A DNA stretch of 32,881 bases from Nitrosarchaeum sp. (lineage in GTDB: Archaea; Thermoproteota; Nitrososphaeria; Nitrososphaerales; Nitrosopumilaceae). The stretch lies in NCBI GenBank assembly GCA_023265135.1, contig JAHFUM010000013.1, forward strand, positions 1 to 32,881, in the 5' to 3' direction. The position numbers were made by a program, and so were the translations under genes. Position 1 is the stretch's first letter, and each line of letters starts with the position of its first letter. A model generated the notes under the pieces. That model was not told where the DNA came from. It worked only from the letters and a program-made list of their open reading frames with translations, and ran no database searches. This document shows, in pieces, positions 7,388 through 17,100 of this stretch.

Positions 7388-7998
7388 ATGACGTCTGATA
7401 TGAATGACGCTCCAAAATATACCAACATTACACTCAATCCCACCATCAAAATTTTATAATTTCTGTTTGAAAGAATTTTTGAACTCTTGGAAGCTATACT
7501 TGCAATTGAATACAACCATGCAAAATCCATCCATATATGCAATAAAAAAACAACAAATATTCCTGCAAATGCCCACATTAACATCGCATCTGAGATTAAT
7601 TTGAAACCCACACTTAGCCACCATATGATGAAAAATGGATTTAGCGCACTAAGTGTAATCCCTGTAATCACTTCTCCATGTTTTGGACTGAAAGTTTTCT
7701 GTTTAGTTTGAAATGTTGTTTTGATTTGAAGTCCTGCAAACACAAACAGTGTGATTGCGCCCAAAATTGAAATCAGCGTTCTGAATTCTGGGAAAATTTC
7801 AAATGAAAACACTCCAATCCCTAACAAAATCACCAGTGGTAATTCTACAATTGTATGTCCTACTGCCATTTTTATTCCAGCTTTTCCACCGCTTTGCAAC
7901 CCATACGCTATGCTTGCTACAAATAAAGGACCTGGTGCCATTACTCCTGATGCTGAAACCACGATAACTAAAAATGCAAATTCTATTGGCTGAATCAT
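7384..7998 (-). CDS. LysE/RhtB-family exporter
   Basis: This 204-residue, roughly six-helix membrane protein fits the LysE/RhtB/ArgO translocator family (PF01810), which exports amino acids or related small solutes. The N-terminal SGVMAPGPLFVASIAYGLQS with the PGP motif and the GKAGIKMAVGHTIVE loop are family signatures; LSALNPFFIIWW in the middle carries the second conserved NP. Length is typical. Start ATG at 7996-7998. The substrate cannot be told from the sequence. It converges on the preceding small gene with a four-base overlap of stop codons; PAC2 lies upstream on the same strand across 60 bases. Confidence 0.9.
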   Translation of the reverse strand: MIQPIEFAFLVIVVSASGVMAPGPLFVASIAYGLQSGGKAGIKMAVGHTIVELPLVILLGIGVFSFEIFPEFRTLISILGAITLFVFAGLQIKTTFQTKQKTFSPKHGEVITGITLSALNPFFIIWWLSVGFKLISDAMLMWAFAGIFVVFLLHIWMDFAWLYSIASIASKSSKILSNRNYKILMVGLSVMLVYFGASFISDVI

Positions 7999-8058
7999 TA
8001 ATTTCTATTTTTACTAACAACTCATTATAAAATAAACATAGTATTTTGATGATTTTTT

Positions 8059-8772
8059 TTATCTGTAAATTGAATCCTTTACCTGCCGTGATCCTTCGTC
8101 AGCTTCTTTAATTGATATTTCTGCCTTCTCTGCCTCTTTTTGTAAAAGTGGAATGTCACAAGATGTACCCGGAATTAATTGTGACATAGCCATGCATAAT
8201 TCTGCACTTGCTCTAAAATCTGGACCTGTTCCATCTGAATGAAAAAGAATTACAATTACATCTTGTTCTGAGATGCTTCCTTCATTAAGTAAGGTTCCAG
8301 CTATTCCTGGAATTGTACCATGCTGAAGAATTTTCAATCCTGATTTTTTTAATTTTGCTCTTGCCGAATCTGTGTTTCCTACTGCAATTATTCCTTGAAC
8401 ACCTTCCATGGATTTTACTGCCATGCTGCTTACAATCAGTTCTATTTTTTGTTTTTTAGCCCACTTGAGCATTGTCTTTGCAATGATTCTATGTAATGAT
8501 TCATCAAGAGTGAGATATGATAAAAAAACTGAAACTTTAAGATCATCATTTACAAAAATACGTGTCGGATAATTTGGTCTCCCATCTTTTACTAAACTAA
8601 TTGGAGGAAAACTATCTGAATCAATTATTCCTGCCAAACTAAACTGTGAAGTCTGTATCATTGATTCTGTTGCAATTGCACTGGTAAATCCCACAGAAGG
8701 AAATCCGTCTATGAGATAACCTCCTTCTAAATTAATTGGTCTTAGTTCTTTAATTCTTATTCTGGAAAACAA
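8059..8772 (-). CDS. PAC2-family protein (proteasome assembly chaperone-like)
   Basis: A 237-residue protein of the PAC2 family (PF09754, archaeal COG1938/COG2047 type). The GGYLIDGFPSVGFTSAIATE segment, the central strand LIVSSMAV and HGTIPGIAGTLLNEG fit this purine-nucleoside-phosphorylase-like fold. Eukaryotic PAC2 helps build proteasome alpha rings; archaeal homologues (PbaA/PbaB-like) form related assemblies, but the exact job is uncertain. The C-terminal 35 residues (KEAEKAEISIKEADE) are probably a coiled helix. Start TTG at 8770-8772; no ATG is in frame close by. No proteasome gene is adjacent. Confidence 0.85.
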   Translation of the reverse strand: MFSRIRIKELRPINLEGGYLIDGFPSVGFTSAIATESMIQTSQFSLAGIIDSDSFPPISLVKDGRPNYPTRIFVNDDLKVSVFLSYLTLDESLHRIIAKTMLKWAKKQKIELIVSSMAVKSMEGVQGIIAVGNTDSARAKLKKSGLKILQHGTIPGIAGTLLNEGSISEQDVIVILFHSDGTGPDFRASAELCMAMSQLIPGTSCDIPLLQKEAEKAEISIKEADEGSRQVKDSIYR

Positions 8773-8818
8773 TATGATGTATTGGATTCTAATGAATAAT
8801 AGTTTTTACCTGATTTGA

Positions 8819-8896
8819 TTACTTTGGTTTTGAAACAAGTGCAGAATGTTTTGAAATTATTCCTCCGATCATTAAATCTCCAGATTTTTTTGACAT
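8819..8896 (-). CDS. possible 25-residue peptide upstream of PAC2 gene
   Basis: ATG at 8896 to TAA at 8819 gives 25 codons, beginning MSKKSGDLMIGGIISKHSAL, in the gap between PAC2 and the divergent secreted-protein gene. Composition is protein-like and it is oriented with PAC2, 46 bases before it. The length is too short for confidence; it could be a leader peptide, a mini-gene or chance. Confidence 0.25.
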   Translation of the reverse strand: MSKKSGDLMIGGIISKHSALVSKPK

Positions 8897-8951
8897 AAGG
8901 TTAAAAGACTAGAACACTTTATGAACTTCTAATTAATCAACTAGTCTAATA

Positions 8952-9872
8952 ATGAAATACCTTGTTTTGCTACTAATTTTGATTGGTTTTTCAGGTTCCG
9001 CATTTGCCCAATACATGGGAAACACATCTGATGTTCAACCCGAAAAATCTTTTCCAATAGAAAAAAGAATCGGATCTATTCAAGCATTAGATGCCCCGTT
9101 TGAACTAAAATCTCAACAATATGTCGAGATTCCAGCAGAAAATCTCACAATAACATTCTTAAAAGTTGTTGAAGATTCTAGATGTCCAAGTGATGTTACA
9201 TGTGTTTGGGCAGGTAAGGCTGATTTAATATTTGACATATTAAAAAATCAAAGTAAAGAGATAACTTTGAGCACCTACACTAATAACACTCTAAATGTAT
9301 TTGATAAATACAAAATACAATTAATTGATGTAAAACCATATCCTACAAGTACGAAAACAATCAAACCAGAAGATTATGTTGCAATTTTAAAAATAACAAA
9401 GGATGATAAAATTCCAAATATGGAACATCCTGTTACCACAATACTCTCACCTCTTAAACAATTCAAGTCTGGAATTCCAATCGACAAAATACAATGCAAA
9501 GAATCTCTGATTCTTGTTACAAAATATGATAATTCCCCCGCATGTGTAAAATCAGAAACTAAAACTAAATTGATTGAACGTAATTGGGTAACCGTTGATC
9601 AAGTAAATGAAAGCGAAGCCATATCCCTCATAAAAAAACTGTATCCACAATTACAAGACTTTCCAAGTGATAACTTACCGCCAAAAGCAATTTACGTAGA
9701 AAAATCAAATGTGGGATGGTATGTAATTTTTGAAACCCAAGGTAGTGGAATACCAATTATTGCAGCAAAATGCTTTCTCGTAGATAATTTAAAAACAGTT
9801 ACTCAGATAGGTGAGTATAAACCTGAAATTGGAGAAATGAAAACAAATATCTCATTTAAAACATGCAAGTGA
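8952..9872 (+). CDS. secreted protein with RCPSDVxCVWAG motif and paired-Cys module
   Basis: A 306-residue exported protein. Residues 1-19 are a signal peptide (AFA-Q). Residues about 45-150 contain DSRCPSDVTCVWAGKADL (C78, C84), a motif recurring in bacterial and archaeal secreted proteins of unknown function with a probable disulfide. Residues 182-212 (C182, C198-V) form a second small module with pattern Cys, 15 residues, Cys-Val, then TKLIERNW; the same pattern occurs twice in the secreted protein encoded at 11030-12463. The C-terminal third (CFLVDNL) has two further Cys. There is no sorting tail or membrane anchor. TTTATGAA-like sequence around 8919-8926 lies at TATA distance from the ATG. 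Function unknown. Confidence 0.8.
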   Translation: MKYLVLLLILIGFSGSAFAQYMGNTSDVQPEKSFPIEKRIGSIQALDAPFELKSQQYVEIPAENLTITFLKVVEDSRCPSDVTCVWAGKADLIFDILKNQSKEITLSTYTNNTLNVFDKYKIQLIDVKPYPTSTKTIKPEDYVAILKITKDDKIPNMEHPVTTILSPLKQFKSGIPIDKIQCKESLILVTKYDNSPACVKSETKTKLIERNWVTVDQVNESEAISLIKKLYPQLQDFPSDNLPPKAIYVEKSNVGWYVIFETQGSGIPIIAAKCFLVDNLKTVTQIGEYKPEIGEMKTNISFKTCK

Positions 9873-10009
9873 TCTTATTGTGATTTTTCAAAGATTAAAT
9901 CTACCTTTTACTCATGTAATAATTTTGAAGTTTCTCATCACAAAGATATGATGAATATTTATGGGAAAATACTGGCATTTTTAATGTGTCACATCTTAGA
10001 GAATCATAA

Positions 10010-10912
10010 ATGAATCTGCAAAACACTAGAATCCTAGTTACTGGCGGGACTGGATTTATCGGCTCAAGGCTTGCACAAAAACTACTTGATTCTGGCGCTA
10101 ATGTCACAATTCTTACTAGAAAAATACAAAATTCTCCATTCAAAGTAATTATCGGTGATCTCACAAATCCTAATTTGCAATTTGATCAAAAATTTGACGT
10201 GGTGTGTCATTTGGCATCAGTAACCCCACTAGAAAAAAACAAGAAAATTCTTCATTCAGTAAATTATGATGGTGTAAGGAATCTTTTTTCTGCAGTATCT
10301 GGCGCAAAATTATTTGTCTACATCTCTGGTCTTGCTGTATTTGATTCTGCATGTGATTTGATTACAGAAGAATCTCTAAAAAAATCTGACACTGAATTTG
10401 TTAAAATAAAAATCAAAGCACAAGAATTTCTTGAAGAAAATTGTAAAAAGTCAGGGATGAATCTGGTTGTTGCGCATCTTGGTGATATTGTATATGGGAA
10501 TGGTGGATTTTTCAAATCAATTGTGTTTGATAGAATAAAAAATGGAACCTTTAGAATTCCAGGAGATGGCAAATACATCAAAAATTTTATCCATGTAGAT
10601 GATGTTACAGATGCATTGATTGCAATTATGCAAAAGGGAGAAAATGATACCTATATTCTGACTGACTCTGTACCTGTTTCATTTAGAGAATTTGTGAATT
10701 TTTTAGCCGATAACATTGGAGTAAAAAGACCTGGAACTGTTCCCGCATCTTTGGCAAAACTAGTTCTCGGTTCAGACGCAATCAATCTTTTGATGCGCTC
10801 AACTAGTGCATCAAATCAAAAAATTCGACAAATTTATGATTTTAAATTCACATCATACAAAGAAGGTTTGAATAATTTGATTCCTATCTTAAAAAACGAA
10901 AATGAACACTAG
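10010..10912 (+). CDS. extended SDR / NAD-dependent epimerase-like protein, catalytic residues lost
   Basis: The 300-residue product has an N-terminal Rossmann fold with TGGTGFIG (11-18), GDLTNP (49-54) and a helix containing NYDGVRNL, all typical of extended short-chain dehydrogenases that modify nucleotide sugars. At the active site, VYISGLAVFD (103-112) has Gly107 where the family has Ser/Thr, and FVKIK (130-134) has Phe130 where the catalytic Tyr of YxxxK should be; Lys134 is kept. The later NFIHVDDVTDALIAIM is the standard HVDDV segment. So cofactor and substrate folds look intact but redox/epimerase chemistry is doubtful; it may be an atypical SDR, a binding or regulatory protein, or use other chemistry. 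Stands alone between two unrelated genes. Confidence 0.85.
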   Translation: MNLQNTRILVTGGTGFIGSRLAQKLLDSGANVTILTRKIQNSPFKVIIGDLTNPNLQFDQKFDVVCHLASVTPLEKNKKILHSVNYDGVRNLFSAVSGAKLFVYISGLAVFDSACDLITEESLKKSDTEFVKIKIKAQEFLEENCKKSGMNLVVAHLGDIVYGNGGFFKSIVFDRIKNGTFRIPGDGKYIKNFIHVDDVTDALIAIMQKGENDTYILTDSVPVSFREFVNFLADNIGVKRPGTVPASLAKLVLGSDAINLLMRSTSASNQKIRQIYDFKFTSYKEGLNNLIPILKNENEH

Positions 10913-11029
10913 ATGATTAATAAAATTCATGTAAGAAATTAAAATTTTAAAGTGATTTTACCTAGTTTTAGAATGATATCAAACTTCTCAAGCATATGAC
11001 TTACACACATATTTTTTCAAGAACTTATT

Positions 11030-12463
11030 CTAGTCTTTCTTTACTGCTTCATATTTTGAGAGTTGATCATTCCAGATTACATTGACATATGGGTCAATCT
11101 CATACGAGTCAGCAAATTTCTTTAAATTTTCTTTGTATGAATCATCTAGAGATTTTAAATCTACTATCTTTTCTTTTAGAATATTCTCTTGAGTCAAGTC
11201 ATACTCTTTTCTTATTTGCATGATTTTTGCACTAAGTTCTTCCTTTGTCATGCCCGGACGCTCACTCTGATTCTTTATCGCGCTTTTCTCATCTGCTTTT
11301 GATTGAACCAATGCATCAGCATATTTCTTGTCATAGACATCTTTCAGCTCTGCCTGTTTTAACGCAAGTTCCTCGTCAAATTTTTCTAGTTTTTGGTTGA
11401 CTTCTAAAATTATTACTGCGGTATCCTTGTCTTGAATTTTATCTAAAATATATGATTGAGGATCATGGTGCTCTGCAATCCCTTGTGCAATCCATGAATC
11501 TGCAGTTTCTTGCAGTACACAAGAGTATTTTTCAGACTCTAAAACATACAGTACTGTAAATCCTTCATCGCATTTTGTCAACGGTGTTACAGAATTGGTA
11601 TTTGACTGCATATCCTGGTTTCCAGTTATTTCTCCCATTCCGTGACGTATCCACATCTCTGCAGTTGACATTGAAACGCAAACATAGTCATTTGCATGGA
11701 AACGATACACAACAACATATCCATTTCTGCATTCTGTATCTGGGGAAGTTTTTCCAAGATCATTCCATGATATTTTGTCATTAGGATTTGCTTGCAGGTA
11801 TGCAGGATTTGTTCTATAATCCTCATAGTATTTTCGCAGTTGCTCTCCCGTTATAGGAGTTTCAACAAACTGCCCTTCTTTGTTAAAGAGAATCTGTTGA
11901 TTGTAATATGCCAAGTTGTGATTTACATTAAAGATGCTATTTGCCTCAATTAGTTCTATTCGTTTTGTTTCTGCTGCAGTGTGATATGCTTGTCGTGCCT
12001 CACTAAGTGAACCACCGTTTGCTAAAACCATTTTGAGCGCTGTTCGTCCCGCATCTACTTTCATTTGATGAAATTCAAACTGATCCCAAAAAACTTCCTT
12101 TACCTGAGGTTGTGCAACTTTATCTACAAACCGTGAATAAGATTCCTTTGGAGAATAAAATTCCCAGAGCGTTTCCCATTCTTTAAGATCTTGATTTAGC
12201 TTCTCTAGTGCCTGTGCTCTTTTTGTTTCAAGTTCTTTTTTAGCTTCAAGTGCTTTGTAGTCTCTCTGTTCTAGTTCTTTGATCCACTTTTTTGTCTGCT
12301 CTATTTTTTTTAGAATGTCTTGTGCAACTGGATTGTTTGCAAGGTCCCCTGATAATGTAACCTGTTCACTTGTCTGAGAAGACTGAGCAAAGGATTGATT
12401 GACTGATATTGCTAATAAGACAAATACAAAAAGACATACGCCGATAACTCTATTCACAGACAA
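11030..12463 (-). CDS. secreted coiled-coil protein with two paired-Cys modules
   Basis: A 477-residue exported protein starting at a TTG (12461-12463). Residues 1-26 are a signal peptide (SFA-Q). Residues about 45-100 and 350-460 are Lys/Glu-rich with heptad-like spacing, probably coiled coils. Between them sit two copies of a module: Cys245 and Cys262, then Cys298 and Cys315. Both have 16 residues between the Cys, G at the third place after the first Cys, Val after the second Cys, and a helix with TAxxWIxxG. These probably form one disulfide each. The secreted protein encoded at 8952-9872 carries one similar module. No anchor or sorting tail. I recognise no named family; the role could be envelope structure or binding. 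Confidence 0.8.
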   Translation of the reverse strand: MSVNRVIGVCLFVFVLLAISVNQSFAQSSQTSEQVTLSGDLANNPVAQDILKKIEQTKKWIKELEQRDYKALEAKKELETKRAQALEKLNQDLKEWETLWEFYSPKESYSRFVDKVAQPQVKEVFWDQFEFHQMKVDAGRTALKMVLANGGSLSEARQAYHTAAETKRIELIEANSIFNVNHNLAYYNQQILFNKEGQFVETPITGEQLRKYYEDYRTNPAYLQANPNDKISWNDLGKTSPDTECRNGYVVVYRFHANDYVCVSMSTAEMWIRHGMGEITGNQDMQSNTNSVTPLTKCDEGFTVLYVLESEKYSCVLQETADSWIAQGIAEHHDPQSYILDKIQDKDTAVIILEVNQKLEKFDEELALKQAELKDVYDKKYADALVQSKADEKSAIKNQSERPGMTKEELSAKIMQIRKEYDLTQENILKEKIVDLKSLDDSYKENLKKFADSYEIDPYVNVIWNDQLSKYEAVKKD

Positions 12464-12683
12464 TTATTTTATTTTCATTATTTAACTTGTTCTGATAAAT
12501 TCTATCTAAAAACAGGCTTCTATTATTCCGACTTCATCGAAGTTACAAATGACTTGATCAAACATTGAGAATTTCATTTGAAGAATGTGCAGGAATTATT
12601 CAAGCGATTGTATATTTTCTAACATGGTAAAATAAGAAAATGAAGACTAGACTTTAGATAATTGTTGAAATTCCAGTAAGAAA

Positions 12684-12691
12684 ACTTAAAA
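12684..12691 (+). promoter_or_regulatory. putative TATA box for inositol-phosphate synthase gene
   Basis: ACTTAAAA lies 26-33 bases upstream of the ATG at 12717, which fits a near-leaderless archaeal transcript. The 253-base gap from 12464 to 12716 holds no other gene that I can see. Confidence 0.4.
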
Positions 12692-12716
12692 CCGGCATAA
12701 TCTCACTTATTTTTGA

Positions 12717-13811
12717 ATGGGAAAAAGAATTCGAGTAGGTTTGGTAGGTATAGGCAATTGTTTTGCAGGTCTAATTCAGGGAATAGAATACTATAGACAA
12801 AACCCTGCTCAAGAAGTTACAGGTATTATTCATGATAAACTGGCTGGATATGGAATTCACGATATTGATTTTGTATGCGGCTTTGATGTAGGTGAGAACA
12901 AAATTGGCAAGCTACTCAATGAAGCAATTTACGAATATCCGAACATGGTTACCTGGATCCCAAAGGAGGCAATGCCAAAAACTAATGCCAAAGTCTTCGA
13001 AAGTCCTGCACTTGACGGTGTTGGGTTGTGGGTTGAAAATAGAATAAAACCAATCCATTCTACAAAAACTGACAAACAACTGGCAGATGAAATTAAAAAA
13101 ATTCTCAAAGAGAATGGTGTTGAAATCATCGTCTCATATTTGCCCGTTGGCTCTGATGGAGTCACTGCATTTTGGGCTCAAATTTGCCTTGACACACATA
13201 CTGCTTTTGTAAATTGTATTCCATCTTTTATTGCATCTGATGAAACATGGGCTAATAAATTCAAAGAAAAGAACATTCCTGTAATTGGCGATGATATTAA
13301 AGGTCAGGTAGGAGCAACTATAGTTCATAGAACTCTAGCTAAATTATGCAGTGATCGTGGAACTAAAATCGAAAAAACTTACCAGATAAACGTTGGAGGA
13401 AACACTGATTTTCTAAATATGAAAGAACAAGACAGATTGGCATCAAAGAGAATCTCTAAAACTGAGAGTGTTCAAAGTCAACTTGCTGAAAGATTGGCAG
13501 ATGATCAGATTTATGTCGGTCCTTCTGATTTTATTCCGTTCTTAGGTAACACCAAGCTGATGTTTATGAGAATTGAAGGTAGACAGTGGGCTAACATTCC
13601 ATATAACATGGAAGTTCGTTTGGAAGTCGATGATAAAGCAAATTCTGCAGGAATTGTTATTGATGCAATACGACTGGCAAAGATTGCCCTTGATAGAGGC
13701 GTAGGAGGCCCCATCATACCTGCCAGTGCGTATTTAATGAAACATCCTCTTGAACAAATGTCTGACGTTCAAGCAAAAATAGACTGCGAAAAATTCGTAG
13801 AAGGCAAATAG
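12717..13811 (+). CDS. ino1: myo-inositol-1-phosphate synthase
   Basis: A 364-residue protein of the prokaryotic inositol-3-phosphate synthase family. It converts glucose 6-phosphate to inositol 1-phosphate using bound NAD, for archaeal inositol phospholipids. The N-terminal VGLVGIGNCFAGLIQG is the Rossmann NAD site with the family's GNC; VSYLPVGSDGVTAFWAQICL, the DDIKGQVGATIVHRTLA block and NVGGNTDFLNM are the conserved catalytic regions, with Lys in DDIKGQ and IRLAKIALDRG near the end. Length fits the archaeal/actinobacterial form rather than the 500-residue eukaryotic one. Start ATG at 12717. It is apparently monocistronic, with a 334-base gap before smc. Confidence 0.95.
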   Translation: MGKRIRVGLVGIGNCFAGLIQGIEYYRQNPAQEVTGIIHDKLAGYGIHDIDFVCGFDVGENKIGKLLNEAIYEYPNMVTWIPKEAMPKTNAKVFESPALDGVGLWVENRIKPIHSTKTDKQLADEIKKILKENGVEIIVSYLPVGSDGVTAFWAQICLDTHTAFVNCIPSFIASDETWANKFKEKNIPVIGDDIKGQVGATIVHRTLAKLCSDRGTKIEKTYQINVGGNTDFLNMKEQDRLASKRISKTESVQSQLAERLADDQIYVGPSDFIPFLGNTKLMFMRIEGRQWANIPYNMEVRLEVDDKANSAGIVIDAIRLAKIALDRGVGGPIIPASAYLMKHPLEQMSDVQAKIDCEKFVEGK

Positions 13812-14145
13812 AAACATAATTTTTCTGTATTTTTAACTATGTGCATTTTTGTTCTGCTTTTATAATTTAATTTTGTACGTATCTGATTTTGTACGTATCT
13901 GATTTTGTACGTATCTGACTTTACTTCCAATCTTAATCATGCCTAAAAAATAATTTAATTGAACACCGTTTGGTTCAATACAGGCTCAATTTCTGGACTG
14001 TAAACAATCATACGTAAATTGTTATTTACATTCTAATTTCATAATGCTCACCGTTACGAAAAAAATGATAGTAAACCAAGGAAAATTAATCAATTATGTC
14101 AACTAAACTTGTTAAGTATCGATTATCCAACCAATTGAGAAATCA
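13812..14145. other. 334-base non-coding gap between ino1 and smc
   Basis: After the ino1 stop there are several T-runs (13819-13860) that could terminate transcription. The 3 x 16 base repeat follows. From 13920 to 14145 I see no credible reading frame or RNA gene; the smc promoter must lie in the last part, but no TATA-like element is convincing. Confidence 0.7.
13871..13918. repeat. three perfect 16-bp tandem repeats upstream of smc
   Basis: TTTTGTACGTATCTGA occurs three times with no spacer (13871-13886, 13887-13902, 13903-13918). Each holds the palindrome TACGTA. A further lone TACGTA is at 14011-14016. Spacing of 16 bases places repeats about 1.5 helical turns apart. A protein-binding site array or a small non-coding expansion are both possible. 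Confidence 0.9.
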
Positions 14146-17100
14146 ATGTTATTGGTCCACATTAAAAAAGTAGAGATCTTTGGTTTCAAATCATTTGGAT
14201 TTAAAAATACCACTGTTCTGTTTGAGCCAGGTCTAGTTTCCATCTCTGGTCCAAACGGTTCTGGAAAGAGCAACATACTTGATGCGATAATTTTTGCCCT
14301 GGGCGAAAATAAACCCAAAATGATGAGAGTTGATAAACTCAGATCGTTGCTACACGATATAGAAGGCAATAGACATGGACCTAAAATTGCAAGATCTAGT
14401 GTTCATTTTGATAATTCTGATCGAAAGATCCCTGTAGATTCCGATGTTGTAGAAATTACAAGGGAAATGGATGATAAAGGTGAAAACTCTTACTATCTGA
14501 ACAAAAAACCTACAAACCGAAGTCAAATCTTGGATCTTCTTGATGTTGCAAATGCTGGATTGGGACAACTAAATGCTGTACAGCAAGGAACCGTAACAAG
14601 AATATCTGAATTCACATCAGAAGAAAAAAGAAAAACAATTGAAGATTTAATTGGATTATCCTACTTTGATGAGAAAAAAACTGAGGCAATCAAACAACTA
14701 GATGATGCTGACAGGAGATTAGAAATTGCTCTTGCAAAGATGGGCGAAATTAAAAAAAGAATTGATGAGCTTGAAGAGGAACGAAATCAAAAACTTCGTC
14801 ATGATATACTTGAACGAGAACTAACTCGATACAAGGCAATTTCAACATATAACAAGCTAAGAGCAATAACAAGTCAGAAATCTTCAAAGGAAGACACATT
14901 TAACAAAATTACATATGACATCAAAAAATTTGATGATGAGAGAATCATAATTAGAAACGATATTGCCAGGCTCGAAAATGAAAAATCACAATTAATGAAG
15001 GCTGCCACTGACTATACTCAGGCAAAAACCGCTATTGACTTTGAGCTAAGTTCTGCAATGCACCAATATGAGACAGACAACAGTGCAATTGTTGCATCCA
15101 GCAAAAGATTACAACAAATTGATTTAAGAATTCCTGAAATTAAAATTGAAATTGAATCAATTGATCTAGACAGAGTTGAAATCGAATCTCATATCTTGAA
15201 ATCCCAGGAATTAATAAATGAAACAAACATAAAAAAGAAAAAAATTAATGATGATTTGGAAATACTTGATTCTGAAAGAAATAAAATTCTGACAGAGCAA
15301 TCAGTAGCCGCATCTAAAAAATCTGAAATTGACAATAAACTAAAATTGCTTTCTGACCAACTCAATGACACAAAACTAAAACTATCTAAAGTTGAAAACG
15401 AAAAAGATGAATCTCAAATAAAAATCAAATCCAATTCTGATAGACTGTCTGATCTGGAACAAGACACCATTGCATTATCTACTTTGAAATCAAGATTGGA
15501 ATCTCTGATAAATAATCACAATGCATCCATCTCCGAATTAAAATCTAGGATCTCTAAACTTAATTCAAAAAAATCTAAAACATTAAATGATTTAGAAGAT
15601 CTTGAACTGATTTTAGACAAATCCAGCAAAGCTGCAGCACAATATGATACAAAAATCAAAACTGTAAAGGGAATAATGCATGAAGATTACACTGTTGCTA
15701 AATTAAAAGAAGATGCAGAAAAGCTTGGCATTGAAGGATTAGTCTATGAAATGATATCTTGGGACAAACAATATGAGCGCTCAATACTTGCTGTAAGCTC
15801 TGATTGGATTAAGGCAATTGTGGTTCCGGACTTTGCAACATTACTTGGCATTGCAGAAGTTGCACGTTCAAAAAATCTTCCAAAATTAAAAATAATCCCA
15901 CTTGATGCAATTCCAAAATTCAAATTAGATCTTCCAAAGGAACCAGGTGTAATAGGTGTCCTATCTGACTATGTCAGGTGCAATCCTTCCCACTATTCTC
16001 TTAAAACATTTCTTTTTGGAAATGTTGTTCTTGCTGACTCTAGGGATTCGGCATACCGCATCTCAAAATTAGGTCACAAGGCAGTGACTTTGGATGGCGA
16101 GTATTTTGAGGCTAAAGGTGGGGCTGTTATAATCGATATAAACTCAAAAATTTCAAAATTAACTAAAATTATCTCCATGAGTGCCGATATTGACGGATTG
16201 CTTGAATCAATCAATCTGCTCAAAAAATACGTCTTAAAGAAAAAACACTCCCTAAAGAAACTAGATGATTCCATTCAGAGCTATTCTGGAAGGTTGTCTC
16301 TTTCAGAGCAGAGTCTTGCATCAGCTGATGAGAATTATTCTAATTTGAAATCAAGAATTTCATCTGCAATCAATACAAAACAGCAACTCACTACAAGAAT
16401 TTCTGGGTTGAATAAAAGAAATTCCAATTTGCTTGTAGAAATTGCTTCACATGAATCTCACATTGAATCACTTGTTGCAAGAATTACCATTGTTGAAGAA
16501 AACTATGCCAGCGGAGAACAAACACGTATTGCAAATGAACTATCAAGAGTAAATACAAAAAAGTCTGAACTTGAAAATTTTTACACCACAATCATGAATG
16601 AGTATCGTGATAGAGATTCACAATTAACTACATTGCAGACTGAAGACGGCAGAAAAAAATCTCAAATTAAAAGTCTCTATGATGAAGAATCTTCATTACA
16701 CTCACAATATCAGGAATTAGAACACAAGATTAAAGAATTGGAGATAAAAAAAGAATCAAAAACTGCAATTCTTGTAAAATTAAGAGAGAAAGAACAAGAA
16801 CTAATTTCTACATCCGGTTCATCCATCGGACAGCTAAAAGAATACGATGATAAATTAAAAATTCTTTCTGAAAAAGACAAAGAATTAACAAAGGAAATCA
16901 ATTCTTTGGAAAGACAGTCTGATTCTTTGACTCGTGATTTACGTGATTTAATTGAAAATGAAACAAAACTACACAATCTACTCACATCATTTGGATTCAA
17001 CAAAAATATGGAAACCTTTGATGTTGACTCTATAGTGCAGGGATTGACTACTGAATTAAATTCTCTTAATGCCCTTAATGCAAAAGCCCCTGAGACATAT

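Noticed and set aside
13871-13918. 16-bp repeats as a replication-origin iteron set
   Set aside because: There is no Orc1/Cdc6 gene nearby and only three copies; nothing else supports an origin.
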